Shown: positions 16,610-28,900 of the stretch, in pieces
Layout: every line of letters starts with the position of its first letter
Numbering within the stretch: the stretch's first letter is position 1
NCBI RefSeq assembly: GCF_008035925.1
Contig: NZ_CP036264.1
Span: 1,709,409-1,773,408, forward strand
Source of the DNA: Stieleria maiorica
GTDB lineage: Bacteria > Planctomycetota > Planctomycetia > Pirellulales > Pirellulaceae
Direction of reading: 5' to 3'
DNA length: 64,000 nt
Made by a program: the position numbers and the translations under genes
Notes under the pieces: model-generated
What the model was told of the DNA's origin: nothing
The model's database searches: none
The model's input: the letters and a program-made list of their open reading frames with translations, nothing else

Positions 16610-18523
16610 ATGCGTCTGGTCGATCTCCGCTGCGTCGTTGTGCTTGTCGTTCTGGTTTTCCTCGTCCCTGCGACAGGTTTCGCTCAGTCTCAATCGCGTC
16701 AGTGGACGGACAAAACAGGCAAATTCCAGGTCCGTGCCACATTGGTCGACCACAACGCGACGCACGTCAAGTTGCAAAAGAGCGACGGTCGCGTGATCTC
16801 GGTGCCGCTCAGCGTGCTCAGCGAGGCCGACAGCGAGTACGTGCGACAGTTGGATGCCGAGCCGGAGAATCCGTTTGCCGGTGGGGAGCCGATGGCGGCG
16901 TCGACGTCGGACCGCCAACTGGCTCCGTCACAATCCGCTTCGTTCCCGCAGCGCAGCACCACCGAAGAGTTGCCGACCGACGGGCCGGAGATCTACATCA
17001 ACATCGACCAAACGATGCCGGCGGTGCAGCCGGATCCGGGGCCGGCGGGGTTCAAGTTTGTCGAATTCGCGCGACCGATCGAGCCACTCGACGCCTATGC
17101 CCGTGTGTCCCAGCCGATCGTCGTTGACCCGACCGGGCCGGTGTTCGGGGTCTCGACACATCGCAACGGCAATGCGGTCAGCCCCGCCCATTTCGGGCAC
17201 GTCTTCTTGGCCGGCAGCGCCGGCCAACCGCGGATGGTCTTTGAGTCCGACGAGACGTTTTTGTTGTTGGACCACAACGTCGACTACGACCGTTCGGTGG
17301 CCATGATCGGCGTCGATTCACCCTCGGATCGTGGCGGTGATTTGGCGGTCATGGACGGATTGTCCGGCGGCAGCCCGACGGTGGTCGCACGGTGGCATTT
17401 ACCCGAGTGGCAGAAACCGGGATTCAAACCGAAGGCGGAATTTGCGGTGATGATCGATGGGACGCGGGCGATCGTCCAGGTCAATTCATCGATCTATTGT
17501 TGGTCGCTCGATGACGGGAAATGCCACTTCAAAATCCAACGTGTTCCGGCAACCGGAAAGGTCGCCGTCAGCGCGGGCGGGCGTTTTCTGGCCATCAGCG
17601 TCAGCGGCGGAACGCAGATGATCGATGTTGCCAAGGCCGAACTGGTCGGCAAGATTCCGTTTCCGGGAACATTGACTCCCGAAGTCCGGTTCTCCCCCGA
17701 CGGCAGCCGACTGGCGATGGGGGCCGGCAATCAAGTGGCGGTATGGGACCTGCAATCGGCCGGAACGGAGATGGAAGAAACGATCGAAACGCCGGTCGGT
17801 CGACTGGTCGGTTGGGTCGGTGACGATGCGTTGCTCACCCAGTTCGCGTTGATCGATTTGGAGATGGCCCAAGCGGTCTGGAAGTACCATCTGCCCTCGG
17901 GGGCCAAAGAGATGACGGTCCCCGGCGGATACGTTTGCGTCGACAAAAATGCAAAGCCGGCCATGATCACCAGTCTGCCGCTGCCCCACGGTGCGATCGC
18001 CGACGTCAAACAGAAACTGAAAAGCGCCGGAAGAGACATGTTGCTGCTCGGTCCCGGTGGCAAGGTCTCGCTGGAAGTCGAAGGCATCGCGGGTGTCGAC
18101 GAACAGGTGATGGAGGACGCGCTTCGCCAAGCGGTCCAAAAGGCCGGTTGGAAAGTCGTTCCCGACTCAGACATCAAGGTGGTCGCGAAAATCACCCGTG
18201 GTGAAAAACAAGTGCTGACCTTCCGTCCTATCGGAGCATCATTTCGCAGCGAAGGGGAAACGGTCAACTTGAAACCGTACCGCGCCAGTTTGGAGATCGT
18301 CCAAGGCGGCAACACGCTCTGGCAACGCAGTTCTCAAAACATGGTCCCGATGCTACTTCGTTTGGAAGCCGGTGAGTCGGTCAAACAGGCCGTCAAACGT
18401 TTCGAGAAAGCCGATCCGGAATACTTCAAACGCGTCAACATTCCGCCCAAGATCATCAAACCGGAACACCGCAGCATCGTCGGCACCAGCCGTGTCCAGA
18501 ACGGCCGCTGGGTCGATTTCTAA
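16610..18523 (+). CDS. Secreted SHD1-domain protein with propeller-like repeats
   Basis: The 637-residue protein has a signal peptide (VVVLVVLVFLVPATGFAQ). An SHD1-like domain follows at about residues 27-80 (WTDKTGKFQVRATLVDHN, then SVPLSVLSEADSEYV), a module frequent in planctomycete exported proteins. The central part (about residues 150-430) contains WD40/propeller-type strands such as VRFSPDGSRLAMGAGNQVAVWDL. The C-terminal 150 residues are a separate alpha/beta region. The function is unknown; a cell-surface role is inferred from domain company. Confidence 0.8.
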   Translation: MRLVDLRCVVVLVVLVFLVPATGFAQSQSRQWTDKTGKFQVRATLVDHNATHVKLQKSDGRVISVPLSVLSEADSEYVRQLDAEPENPFAGGEPMAASTSDRQLAPSQSASFPQRSTTEELPTDGPEIYINIDQTMPAVQPDPGPAGFKFVEFARPIEPLDAYARVSQPIVVDPTGPVFGVSTHRNGNAVSPAHFGHVFLAGSAGQPRMVFESDETFLLLDHNVDYDRSVAMIGVDSPSDRGGDLAVMDGLSGGSPTVVARWHLPEWQKPGFKPKAEFAVMIDGTRAIVQVNSSIYCWSLDDGKCHFKIQRVPATGKVAVSAGGRFLAISVSGGTQMIDVAKAELVGKIPFPGTLTPEVRFSPDGSRLAMGAGNQVAVWDLQSAGTEMEETIETPVGRLVGWVGDDALLTQFALIDLEMAQAVWKYHLPSGAKEMTVPGGYVCVDKNAKPAMITSLPLPHGAIADVKQKLKSAGRDMLLLGPGGKVSLEVEGIAGVDEQVMEDALRQAVQKAGWKVVPDSDIKVVAKITRGEKQVLTFRPIGASFRSEGETVNLKPYRASLEIVQGGNTLWQRSSQNMVPMLLRLEAGESVKQAVKRFEKADPEYFKRVNIPPKIIKPEHRSIVGTSRVQNGRWVDF

Positions 18524-18862
18524 TCTGATATCACCCCGGCCGACATGGATGCCAGCGGGACGCGTCAGCGAGCGGCCACTCCATCCGGCCACGGTGTCTT
18601 GTCCGGTCGGTGAGAGTCAGCAAAGGGACGGCAGAATGATTCGAGGCAGAATGATGAGAGACCCGTTGGCTGGCGTCTACGACTGATCGGACAAACAACG
18701 TCAGGAACCGACGCTGTCAAAACCACCGGCCGAAACTTGTGAGTGTCACGACATCGGACGGCGATCGTTTTGCCCCCATCGTCTTGCCCCATCATTCTGC
18801 CCCGTATCATTCTGCCTACCCACCTGTTCACCCACTCGCCCTGAGAAAAGACCAAGAAACCG
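18524..18862. repeat. Gene-free stretch with inverted GGCAGAATGAT-type repeats
   Basis: Between two convergent genes. Two forward copies of GGCAGAATGAT (18632-18658) face inverted copies (ATCATTCTGCC) at about 18790-18817, next to TTTTGCCCCCATCGTCTTGCC at 18769-18789. The same oligonucleotide family recurs at 33.75, 55.8 and 56.7 kb. It could fold as a long hairpin and end transcription from both sides. Confidence 0.7.
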
Positions 18863-21800
18863 TCACCCGCGCGACGCGACAAACCCGGCAATCCACCCCG
18901 CGATCTCACCCGCTCCGGGAGACTTCACCATGCTGTGGTGGTGTCCGCTGACCGTGTGGACGGTGACGTCGCCGGTCCAACGCCCCCAGCCGCGATCGGG
19001 ACGCGCGTCGGCTTGCCCCGGAACATCATTCGGCCGCAGCAACAACACGGGCACGTCCAGCGGCCGGATCGCATAAGCCTGACAGAGTTCGACGTGGTGG
19101 GCGAACAATCGTTGCAGATCGGCAATCGCTTTTTGCACGACTTCCGCCGGCGTGTCCTCTTCCAAAATCCCCAAGCGTTTTGCGTGCTCGTACAAAAACG
19201 GCAACTGCTGGTCATCGGAAAGCTCGCTGAGCTGATCAAGCGACAGTTCCAGCCCATACTCCAATCCCGCCGACGCCGATTCCGGATCACTTCGCTCGGG
19301 GACCGTCGAATCCAACAGGATCAACCCCTCCACGTCGCCGCCCTCGGCGGCAAGCTGGCGGGCGACTTCAAACGCGATCACGCCGCCCAGCGACCAGCCG
19401 CCGATGAAGTATGGTCCGGACGGTTGGCGATGACGGATCGCGCGGACATAGTCGCCGGCCATTTCACCAAGCGTGCTCGGCAAACGCTCCTCCCCGTGCA
19501 AACCCCGTGATCGAACCGCAACCATCGGCTGGTCCTTGGGAAGCAGACTCGCCAATTCGCGATAACAGACGACGATGCCGCCGGGCGGGTGAATCATAAA
19601 CACCGGTGCGGCATCCCCGGAAGGTTTTAATTCGACCAACAACGAATCCGTCTGATTCGTCGACGCCGCCGTGCCGCAGCAGCGGATCGATTCACCACCG
19701 AAACGCTCGCTGATCGGTTGTGGATGCAACTGCACCAATCGCGTCGCCACCGAACGGACGTCGCCCAAATCGAACAACAGCGACGTCGGGATCGAGAAAC
19801 TGAATTCGTCGGACAGCTGCGAAGTCAAAACCGCCGCCTGCAGCGACGTTCCACCGGCTTCGAAAAAGTTGACGTCGTTCGGGATCGAATCTTGCCCGAG
19901 CGCCGCGGCGAAACGACGTTCCAAAAAACGTTCCAGCTCGCAACGAGGCCGTGCCACCGTTCCAGCCGTCGCCGCTTCGCCGGCCGGTTGCGGCAACCGT
20001 TTTCGGTCGATCTTGCCGTTGGAATTCAGCGGCAGCGCGTCGACCAGATCGATCGACGCCGGACGCTTGTACGGCGGCAAACTCGCAGTCAGGTGGCGCG
20101 TTAACGCGTCGAGTTTTGAGGCGTCCATGCCTTCGACGAAGGCGGCGAGTCGTTCACCCGCGGTTCCCGGTTGGACGACTTTCACCGCCGCGCGTCGGGC
20201 ATGCCGGAAGCGTTCGATCACCCGCTCGATCTCTTCCAGTTCGACGCGATAGCCGCGCACCTTGACCTGATGATCGACACGTCCGAGAAACTCGATCGTC
20301 CCATCGCCACGTCGTCGCCCAATATCGCCCGTCAGATAGACTCGGCAGCGATTCCCTTGCGGATCACGAATCTGCTCCGCCGTAACAAACGCCCTTTCGG
20401 TCAACTCCGGCTGGTTCAAATAGCCCTCCGCCAACCCTTTGCCGCGGATCACGATCTGGCCGGCGACGCCCACCGGAAGCGGGGCGAGCTGGTGATCGAC
20501 CAGGTGAACATGAACGCCGTCGATTTCTCGTCCGATCGGGATGCGACACGGCGTTTCGTCACCGGTCACGCGATGAGCCGTGACTTGGCACGCCGCTTCG
20601 GTCGGGCCGTAATAATTCCAGAGTTCACAATCGAGTTTGGAGTGAATCAGCGCCGGAAGCTCCGTCGGCATCGATTCCCCGCCGGTCCAAATCTGACGAA
20701 CGCTGGTGCACTCGGCGAATCTGCGATGGGATGCGAGAGGGCCAAGGATGCTGGGGACGGCTTGCAGAATCGTGATTCGATCGCGGACGATCTGATCGAT
20801 TAGCCGATCGAAATCCAAGTTGCGGGTGTCGTCGGGCCAGACCAGCGATGCGCCCTGATCGAGCGCCGTCAATACCAACACCAAGGTTGCATCGAACTGA
20901 TGGGACAGCAGCACGAGCGCACGGTCGGACGCCGAAAACGGTGTCGCACGTGACTGCCAACGCATCGCGTTGGTGATCGCCGCGTGCGACACCATGACTC
21001 CCTTGGGACGTCCTGTCGAACCCGAGGTGTAGATCACGTAGGCGATGTCTTTGGGGCAAACGGTTGGCAACGACGATGGAGTTTGAATTCGGGCGGAATT
21101 CACCGAGACGATCGTCGCACCGAGCTCTCTGGCCCAGGGATTGTTGGGCGATGCCACGACATAATTGATCGTCGCGTCGCGTCGCAGCATGTCCGGCGCA
21201 ACCGCCGGTTGATCCGCGTCGATCGGAATCGGTGTCGCGCCGCAATACATCACGCCCAGAATCCCGATCCATGCGTCATGTCCACGCTGCAAACAAACAG
21301 GGACGAAGCCACCAGGACGGACACCGACTTGCTTCAGATGCGACGCAAACCGTTTCGCGTCGGCAACCATCGGGTGTTGTGATTCGGCCAGCAGGTCGAC
21401 CAGTGACTCGCGTTCGTCATTCGCGTCGTCATGGCCAATCGACTGAGGTTCCAGCCAAGGAATGCGTTTCACCGGCCGGCTGGGGGCGTCGATCAGACGG
21501 TTGGCTAAGACGACCAATTGCGTGGCCATCGAATCGATCGTGTCGACCTCGAACAGATCGCGGCAGTAACAGATCATGCCCCGAAGTTCGTCGCCTTCGA
21601 ATTCGAACACGAACTCGACGTCGAAGCGACAGCTGGTGTGTGGGACCGGAAAACTCTCTTGCCGCAGGCCGGCGAAGTCGTCGAACACGTGGTCGTCGCC
21701 GATGACGAACCCCGCACGGCCTTGTTCGCTGGCGAGTTGTGATTTTTCGAAGGTGCAGGAGACTTGAAACAGCGGGTGACGACGGGGGTCACGCCCGATG

Positions 21801-22933
21801 CCGCTGTTGCGTACGATCTCCGATAACGGCAGCGCTTCGCCGGCCAAGGCATCGATCATGTTTCGACCGACCGATTTGACCAACTGTTCCAGCGTCGGGT
21901 TTCCCGAAAGGTCCACCGTGATCGGCAACAGATTGACGAAAAAGCCGACCGTCTTTTCGAATTCACGCTGGCGACGACCCGAGAACGGTGTGCCGATCGA
22001 AAACGAGTCTTGGTCGGCAAACCGTCCGATCAGCACCTGCAGCAATGACATCACGACGACGTTGCCGGTGACGCCCAATCGACGCGCCAGCGACGTGATC
22101 TTGGCACCTGTTTTGGGCGGAAACTTCAGCGGCAACATCGACGCGCGGTGCGTGAATCGTTCCGGGCGACGGAAATCCGTCGGCCACTCGAGCACCGGCG
22201 CCACGCCGGCAAGTTGATCCCGCCAATACGATGCGATCTCGCTGCCCCGATCGCTGGCGACGAATTCGGATTGCCCGCGCACGAACCGCTCGTAGTTGGA
22301 CGGCGCCGGTGGCAGGTTCGGTTTGCGTCCGCTCGCAAACGCTGGATAAAGTTGTCGGACTTCGTCCATGATCAAAATCAAGGACCAGAAATCGACCACG
22401 ATGTGGTGCGTCGTCGCTACGATCACGACGTCATTGGCAGCGACGCGAAAGGCCGCCAGTCGAAGCAGCGGGCCACGCGTCAAATCAAACGGACGGTTGA
22501 TCTGTTCGGTCACGCATTCGACCAGTTCAGACCGACTCGCCCCCGGAGTCTCCATGACGCGAAACTCCGGCGGCAACGTCGCCTGGATGCGTTGGACCGG
22601 TTGATGGTTCGAATCCGACTCGGCGAACACCGTCCGCAGCGCACTGTGCCGACGCACCAGTTCCTCGACCGATCGCCGCATCGCATCCAGGTCGACGTGC
22701 GAACGAAACCGCGACGGCAACGCGACGTTGTAAGCGGTGACATCGGGTGCACGACGAAAGTCATACCACAACGCCTGCTGCCCAGCCGATAGCGGAAACT
22801 CCGTCGAACGATTTATTTCCTCCGGTGAGGACTGCCCAAGACGTTCCTCTTGTCGAGCCGCTTTTTCCTTTAGCAAGCGGGCCAGCAGTTCGCGTTTTTC
22901 CTGCGGTGACAGGCCCTGCAACACATCACTCAC
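18863..22933 (-). CDS. Nonribosomal peptide synthetase module C-A-T-TE
   Basis: The 1356-residue protein starts with a docking-like helix (MSDVLQGLSPQEKRELLARL). A condensation domain follows (about 45-480; active-site TTHHIVVDFWS). The adenylation domain covers about 500-1000 (IYTSGSTGRPKGV, NYYGPTEA, YLTGDIGRRRGDG, NSNGKIDR). The carrier protein is at about 1020-1090 (FFEAGGTSLQA, phosphopantetheine Ser). The thioesterase is at about 1110-1356 (GGWSLGG nucleophile, LLDSTV, late SGHHHSM). It should accept an acyl chain from the upstream PKS, add one amino acid and release the product. A hand alignment gives the substrate code D-A-V-Q-W-G-Y-C-Q-K, which I cannot assign. The start overlaps the PKS stop by 8 bases. 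Confidence 0.93.
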   Translation of the reverse strand: MSDVLQGLSPQEKRELLARLLKEKAARQEERLGQSSPEEINRSTEFPLSAGQQALWYDFRRAPDVTAYNVALPSRFRSHVDLDAMRRSVEELVRRHSALRTVFAESDSNHQPVQRIQATLPPEFRVMETPGASRSELVECVTEQINRPFDLTRGPLLRLAAFRVAANDVVIVATTHHIVVDFWSLILIMDEVRQLYPAFASGRKPNLPPAPSNYERFVRGQSEFVASDRGSEIASYWRDQLAGVAPVLEWPTDFRRPERFTHRASMLPLKFPPKTGAKITSLARRLGVTGNVVVMSLLQVLIGRFADQDSFSIGTPFSGRRQREFEKTVGFFVNLLPITVDLSGNPTLEQLVKSVGRNMIDALAGEALPLSEIVRNSGIGRDPRRHPLFQVSCTFEKSQLASEQGRAGFVIGDDHVFDDFAGLRQESFPVPHTSCRFDVEFVFEFEGDELRGMICYCRDLFEVDTIDSMATQLVVLANRLIDAPSRPVKRIPWLEPQSIGHDDANDERESLVDLLAESQHPMVADAKRFASHLKQVGVRPGGFVPVCLQRGHDAWIGILGVMYCGATPIPIDADQPAVAPDMLRRDATINYVVASPNNPWARELGATIVSVNSARIQTPSSLPTVCPKDIAYVIYTSGSTGRPKGVMVSHAAITNAMRWQSRATPFSASDRALVLLSHQFDATLVLVLTALDQGASLVWPDDTRNLDFDRLIDQIVRDRITILQAVPSILGPLASHRRFAECTSVRQIWTGGESMPTELPALIHSKLDCELWNYYGPTEAACQVTAHRVTGDETPCRIPIGREIDGVHVHLVDHQLAPLPVGVAGQIVIRGKGLAEGYLNQPELTERAFVTAEQIRDPQGNRCRVYLTGDIGRRRGDGTIEFLGRVDHQVKVRGYRVELEEIERVIERFRHARRAAVKVVQPGTAGERLAAFVEGMDASKLDALTRHLTASLPPYKRPASIDLVDALPLNSNGKIDRKRLPQPAGEAATAGTVARPRCELERFLERRFAAALGQDSIPNDVNFFEAGGTSLQAAVLTSQLSDEFSFSIPTSLLFDLGDVRSVATRLVQLHPQPISERFGGESIRCCGTAASTNQTDSLLVELKPSGDAAPVFMIHPPGGIVVCYRELASLLPKDQPMVAVRSRGLHGEERLPSTLGEMAGDYVRAIRHRQPSGPYFIGGWSLGGVIAFEVARQLAAEGGDVEGLILLDSTVPERSDPESASAGLEYGLELSLDQLSELSDDQQLPFLYEHAKRLGILEEDTPAEVVQKAIADLQRLFAHHVELCQAYAIRPLDVPVLLLRPNDVPGQADARPDRGWGRWTGDVTVHTVSGHHHSMVKSPGAGEIAGWIAGFVASRG

Positions 22934-25900
22934 TGGGCTGTCCGGGGGTTGGGCCGCTTAACAAATCGGTCAGCAACGCGTCCACGCTGGCATCGGACAT
23001 CTGGGGCAATTGATGCAGCAACTCGGCCGCCGTCGCACCGCTCGTCTCGGCACCGTCGGTGACGTCGGGTGTCGCTTGTTCGGAATCCGTTTCCAGAATT
23101 GTCGACACGCTTCGGCAGACCTCGCGCAGACTTTCGCTCCGCATCAATTCGGAGATCGGTAAATCGATTTCCAGTCGGCTTTCGATCCAGTTTCGCATCT
23201 CGACGGCCATCAGCGAATCCAGGCCCATCGACAGCAGGGGACGATCCCAAGGCATCTTGTCCGCGGCGATTCCCAACAGTGACGCGGCCTTGGATCCGAT
23301 GATTCGAGCAACCATCGCGCCGCGTGCCTCGGCGTTCGCCGCGCGAACCTCTGCGGCGCTGGCCAGTCGGTCGCCGCCGGTCGCCTCTTCGCTGACCCCG
23401 CGTAACAGATGAGCGAAACGGGGCGAGACGTCGCCGGTGATGCCCAGCCCCCGCCACCGCGTCCAGTCCATTCGCAGCACGCTTTGTTGGACGACATCGG
23501 TTTGCATCGCCTGTTCCAAGCACTGCATCGCTTCGTCGGCGGAAAACGTCAACACGCCCTGACGCTCCAGTCGCTCGCTCAATTCGCCGCGCCGGGCCAG
23601 ATAACCGACCTGGCCGACGTGTCCCCAATTGACGGCCAGACCCGGCATGCCGATCGATCGACGGTAGTGTGCCAGCGAATCCAGCAACGCGTTGGCCGCG
23701 GCATAGTTGGCTTGTCCGGCATGCCCGAAAACACTCGACAGCGACGAGAACAAAACGAAATGGTCCAGGTCATGGTCTTCGGTCGCCGCGTGCAGGTTCC
23801 AACCACCCAACACCTTGGGGCCGAGCACACGCTCGAGCGTTTCGCGGTCCATATCGACCAGCAGACGGTCTTCCAAAACCATCGCCGTGTGGAAGACGCC
23901 CGCCAGCGGCGGGCAATCACGATCGATCTGATCGACGGCCGATCGCACCGCAGCGGTCGATGTCAGGTCCACGGGAATCACGGTGACCGTGATCCCGGCC
24001 TCCGTCCACTGATCCAGCGTCTGCTGTGTTTCGGCGGGAACGTCCGCACTGCGGCCTCCCAGCACCAAGTGTTTGGCACCGCAGTCGATCAACCACCGCG
24101 CCACGCGCAATCCGAATCCGCCCAACCCGCCGGCAACCCAGTACGTCCGCCGGTCGGACAGACACAACGGTTCATAGCTTCCGGCAAACACGTCCGAGGG
24201 ACCGCTGCGGTAATCGACGACGACCTTGCCGATGTGTTTGCCCTGCTGCATGAACCGAAACGCTTCGCGCGTTTCATCGGCATCGTACGACGTGACCGGC
24301 AATGGCGTTAGTTCTCCGCTGTCGAACCGCGCCGCTAGCTGGCGAAGCATCCGCCCCATCCGTTCGGGCTGCTCTCGAAACAGTTGATCCAAATCGATGG
24401 CAAACAACGCCAAATTGTTCTTGAACGTCTCCAGCCCCAACGACGCGTCGGCATAGATGTCGCGTTTGCCGATCTCCAAAAATCGGCCGCCGGTTTTCAG
24501 AATCGACAATCCTTTCGGGATCGCTTCGCCGGGCAGCGAATTCAGGATCACGTCGACCCCGACCCCGTCGGTCTGCCGGAGCGTTTGGCGGGCGAATTCC
24601 AGGTCGCGCGAATTCATCACCAGTTCGGCACCGAGCTGTTTGACGAACTCGCGTTTTTCATCGGTACCCGCGGTCGCCAGCACGGTCGCGCCGGCGAGTT
24701 TTGCCAGTTGCATCGCCGCGATCCCCACGCCGCCGCTGGCCGAATGAATCAGCACGCTCTCGCCGCGGCGGATCAGCGCGCACTCGTTCAACGCGTATTC
24801 GGCTGTTAGGAACGCGATCGGAATGGTTGCGGCTTGTTGATGCGAAACCGATGGCGGCTTCTTGGCGACCAAATGCTCGTTGACGATCACGTGGGTGGCA
24901 AACGACCCGGGCGCGACCGCGAACACTTCGTCGCCGACATTGAATTCTGTCACGTCGGGACCGACTCGCGAAATCCGCCCGCTGCATTCTGCACCCAGCG
25001 AGACGGGGCCGTCGGGCAATCCCGGATACAAATCCAACGACTTCATCACATCGCTGAAATTTAATCCCGTCGCCAGGACTTCGATTTCGACCTCGCCGCC
25101 GGCTGGTGGCTGTGGCGCCGCGGACTCGTATCGCAGTTGATCGATCGATGCCGCTTCCCCGCATCGCAACACACTCGCAGCACGTCGTCGACTTTCCGGG
25201 TGAAGCGGCAATTCGTCGGCCGGAACGAAGCGACGGACCCAGCGAATCGAATCTCGCAGCATCACTTCGTCTTCGTCATCGATCCGGCTGACCAATTCGT
25301 CCGACAGGTCCTTTGCAATCATCGTTTCGCCCGATGACAGGTCGACCAGCCGGGTTTTCAGCCGACCACATTCGGCGGCGATCACCCGACCGAAACCGAT
25401 CAGCGGGCCGGCGGCGACCGAAATCGGCGCCGCCCCCTCATCGGGCGCACCTCCGTCGGCCGGCTGTGCGTCAAGCGTCACGATCGAAAGCCGTGCCGCG
25501 TTGGATTGAATCCCCGAATCAGCCGCCGCCTGCCAGGCCGCCGCCAAGTGCATCGGCGCCAGCGTGGTCAGCACCGTCGACTTGTTCAACACGTCGACCG
25601 ATAATTCCACGTTGTCCGGCGAATCCAGTCCCCACAAGTAGACGACATCGGTCACGCCATCACCGATGTCGGTCAGCAACCGGTCGAATTGTTCGCGGTT
25701 CTCCGGATCGATGATCAATGAATGGTCACGCAGGCGTTTGAAACTCGATCCGTGTTGCACCGTGATGATCTTGTCGCTGATCGGCAGCCGAGCCAACAGA
25801 TTGCTCGACAATCCGCTCTGGTCGCAAAACACCAACCATTTCCGCTGGCCGGTCTCGGCGGCCGCTGTCTCGGGAATCGGTGTCTCGGGAGTCGCTGCGT

Positions 25901-28900
25901 CGGCCTGGGCGGAAGGTTTCCAAACGTAACGGTACAACAATTCGTTGATCGATCGTTCCGCCTTTGCCCCCGAGACCGAAACGCTTTCGAACCCGCGAAT
26001 CGCGACGCAGTGGTTTTGGTCGACGTCATAGATGTCGATGTCGGCGACCATGCGATAGTCGTCTTTGGATAACAATCTCACGTGGGCGGTCAGCGGCGCG
26101 GTGGACTTGTGAAAGACATCCAGCGACGCGATCTGTTGGGGCAGGTACAGTCGGTCGATTTCGGCGTCAAACACTGGACTGGCCAGGATCATGCCATGAA
26201 AGCAACTGTCCAGCAACGCTGCGGCATCGCCGAGCGGATCTGCACCGTTGGCGCTTGCATCGGCATTGGAGAATTCGACCGTGACGATCGCTTCATAGGG
26301 TGTTCGCCAACCCTGCGTGACCCCGCGAAACCGCGGCCCGTAGTTCAGCCCCAGTTGATCGCAATACTTGTACAGACGATCCGGCGAGATCGATTCGGTG
26401 CACCGACGCCGTGCGTCTTCCAGTGCCTCGCGCCCCGTTCGCTCCACGCTGGCGATGCTGCTGGCGTCGACCGTCGCCAGCGTCTGCCAATTCGCTTGAT
26501 CGATGCCGCTGCTGGAAAGCAAAATCTGGCGTCGCGGCGTGTCGTGATCGATCTGAACCCGCACCGGCGATTCCTCGCTCAGCATGCATGGATTCTGCAT
26601 TCGGAATCGTTTCAATGAGACCGCATCGGATTCCGCGACAACGCTCTCGGCGGTGATTGCAAGTTCCAACATTGCCGCGGCCGGCATCATGCACGCGTTG
26701 CGGACTCGGTGGTCCGCCAACGACTCTTGCATCCGAAGATCGACACGGGTCTGCCAGCCCGGTTGCGGACCACCGATGACCTGTCCCAGGATTGGTTCAC
26801 CCGGATTTGCCATCCGACCGGACTTTGAATCAAACGATTCACTCCACAGCGATTGTTGGTTCATTGCCATCGCAGGCAATTTGATGAAGTCGTCATCGGC
26901 CGGCGAGTTTAACGTCCAATCGATCGGATAACCCCACGCGTACAGCTGGCCGATCGAATCCGCGATGACCGTGGCGTCGTCTTTTTTCCGATCGAGTGAC
27001 GCGACGGCCAAAATCGATCGTTGCTGATCGGCAAAACACTCCGCGATCGCATAACGCAACACCGGATGGGGGCCGATTTCGATCGCCAGCTCGATGCCGC
27101 GGTCGGCCAGCACGTCCATCGCGTCGGCAAAACGAACGCTGTGACGAACGTTCTTCCACCAGTACTCGCCATCGACTTCCGGACCCGAAAGGACGCCGCC
27201 GGTCACCGTGGACACCATCGGCGTGTGCGACGGTTGTGGTCGGATCCCCGCCAGCGACTTCAACAGCTCGTCGCGGACCGGAGCCATCTGGGGGCTGTGG
27301 AACGCGTATTCGACTTCCAAACGTCGGCAAAAGATCCCCGCTTGATCGAGCCGCTCTGCCACTGCTTCGATTTCGACGTCACGCCCCGACACGGTCAGTG
27401 ATGACGGCCCGTTGATCGCAGCGATCGAAACGTGCTCGGTCACATCGGCGATCCAGGGCTCGATCTCTTGCCGGGAAAGCCCCACGGCAATCATCGCACC
27501 CTTGCTGGTCGCGGCGTCCATCGTGCGACCCCGATGAATCGCGACCAAACACGCGTCGTGAAAATCCAGGGCGCCAGACAGGTGCGCCGCAGCGATTTCC
27601 CCCACGCTGTGTCCGACGACCAGCGACGGGCGTATCCCTTTGGATTCCCACACAGCCGCCAACGCGATCTGCAACGCAAACAGACTCGGTTGAGCGATCG
27701 CGGTTTCGTTCATCCGCGATTCGTTTTCACCTCGCGTCAATTCGTCCAACAAGGACCAGCTGACGTGCTGGGCGAATTCTCGATCGCAGCGCTGGATGGA
27801 GGCGCGAAAGATCGGATCGGATTCCAGCAACCCGCGTCCCATCGCCCACCACTGCGGGCCTTGTCCGCTGCAGACAAACGCGATCGGCGGCGCTGGCGTT
27901 TCCCGTCCGCGGGACGGATGATGCACACGTGTGGCATGGGCGTCGCAATCGGCCGCGATGTCACGCAGCTGCCCGACCCACTGGTTGCGCTCGCTTCCCA
28001 CCACCGTGCCGCGCCAGTCGTGATGCGTTCGGCGCCGTGCGGCGGTCGCCGCGATCGCCGGCAGCGTGCCGTTGCCTTGATCGATCCAGTCGGCCAGACG
28101 TGATGCCGTCTCCGCCAACGCGTGCTTGTCGTGCGCCGAGATCGGCAGCAAGATCGGTGCACCGTCACTCTTCGGCGTTGACTGGGCAGGCGTCTGCTGC
28201 GGCGGTTGCCCGAGGATCAAGTGGGCGTTGGCACCGCCATATCCAAAGCCGTTGATGCCGGCCAACCGTGGTCCGTCGCAATCCCAACGTTCGGTGTTCC
28301 GCGGAACCCGCAAGCCGTTGGCGTCGAACTCGATCTCCGGGTTGAGTGTTTCCAAGTTCAAGTGCGCCGGGATCGTTTGATGTTTCAGCGACAATGCGAC
28401 CTTCATCACACTGGCGATCCCCGCACCGGCCTCCAGGTGACCGATGTTGGTCTTCACACTTCCGATGCGACAGACGCCTGCGTCTTTGTCGTTGCGGCCG
28501 TAGCAATTCGCGATCGCGCGGGCTTCGATCGGGTCCCCGATCGGTGTCCCGGTTCCGTGTGCTTCGACATAGCTGATGTCATGACCGTCCAGGCCGGCGG
28601 TTTGAAGGGCGGACCGGATCAACGCTTGCTGTGCCGATTGACTCGGGACCGTCATCCCGTCGGTGCGACCGTCTTGGTTGGTCGCCGAGCCGTGAATGAC
28701 CGCATAGATCGAGTCGCTGTCGGCCACGGCGTCGTCCAGCCGCTTCATCAGCACCATCCCGGCGCCTTCGCCGCGGACGTAACCGTTGGCCGCCGCGTCA
28801 AACGTCTTGCACCGTCCGTCGGGCGAAAGCACCCCGAGCTGGCTGAACGCGACGAAAAAATCCGGCAAGATCAAAGCGTTGACGCCGCCGGCAAGCGCCA

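Noticed and set aside
16375-16611. Frames with PTPNSQL repeats
   Set aside because: Pure translation of the heptanucleotide repeat.
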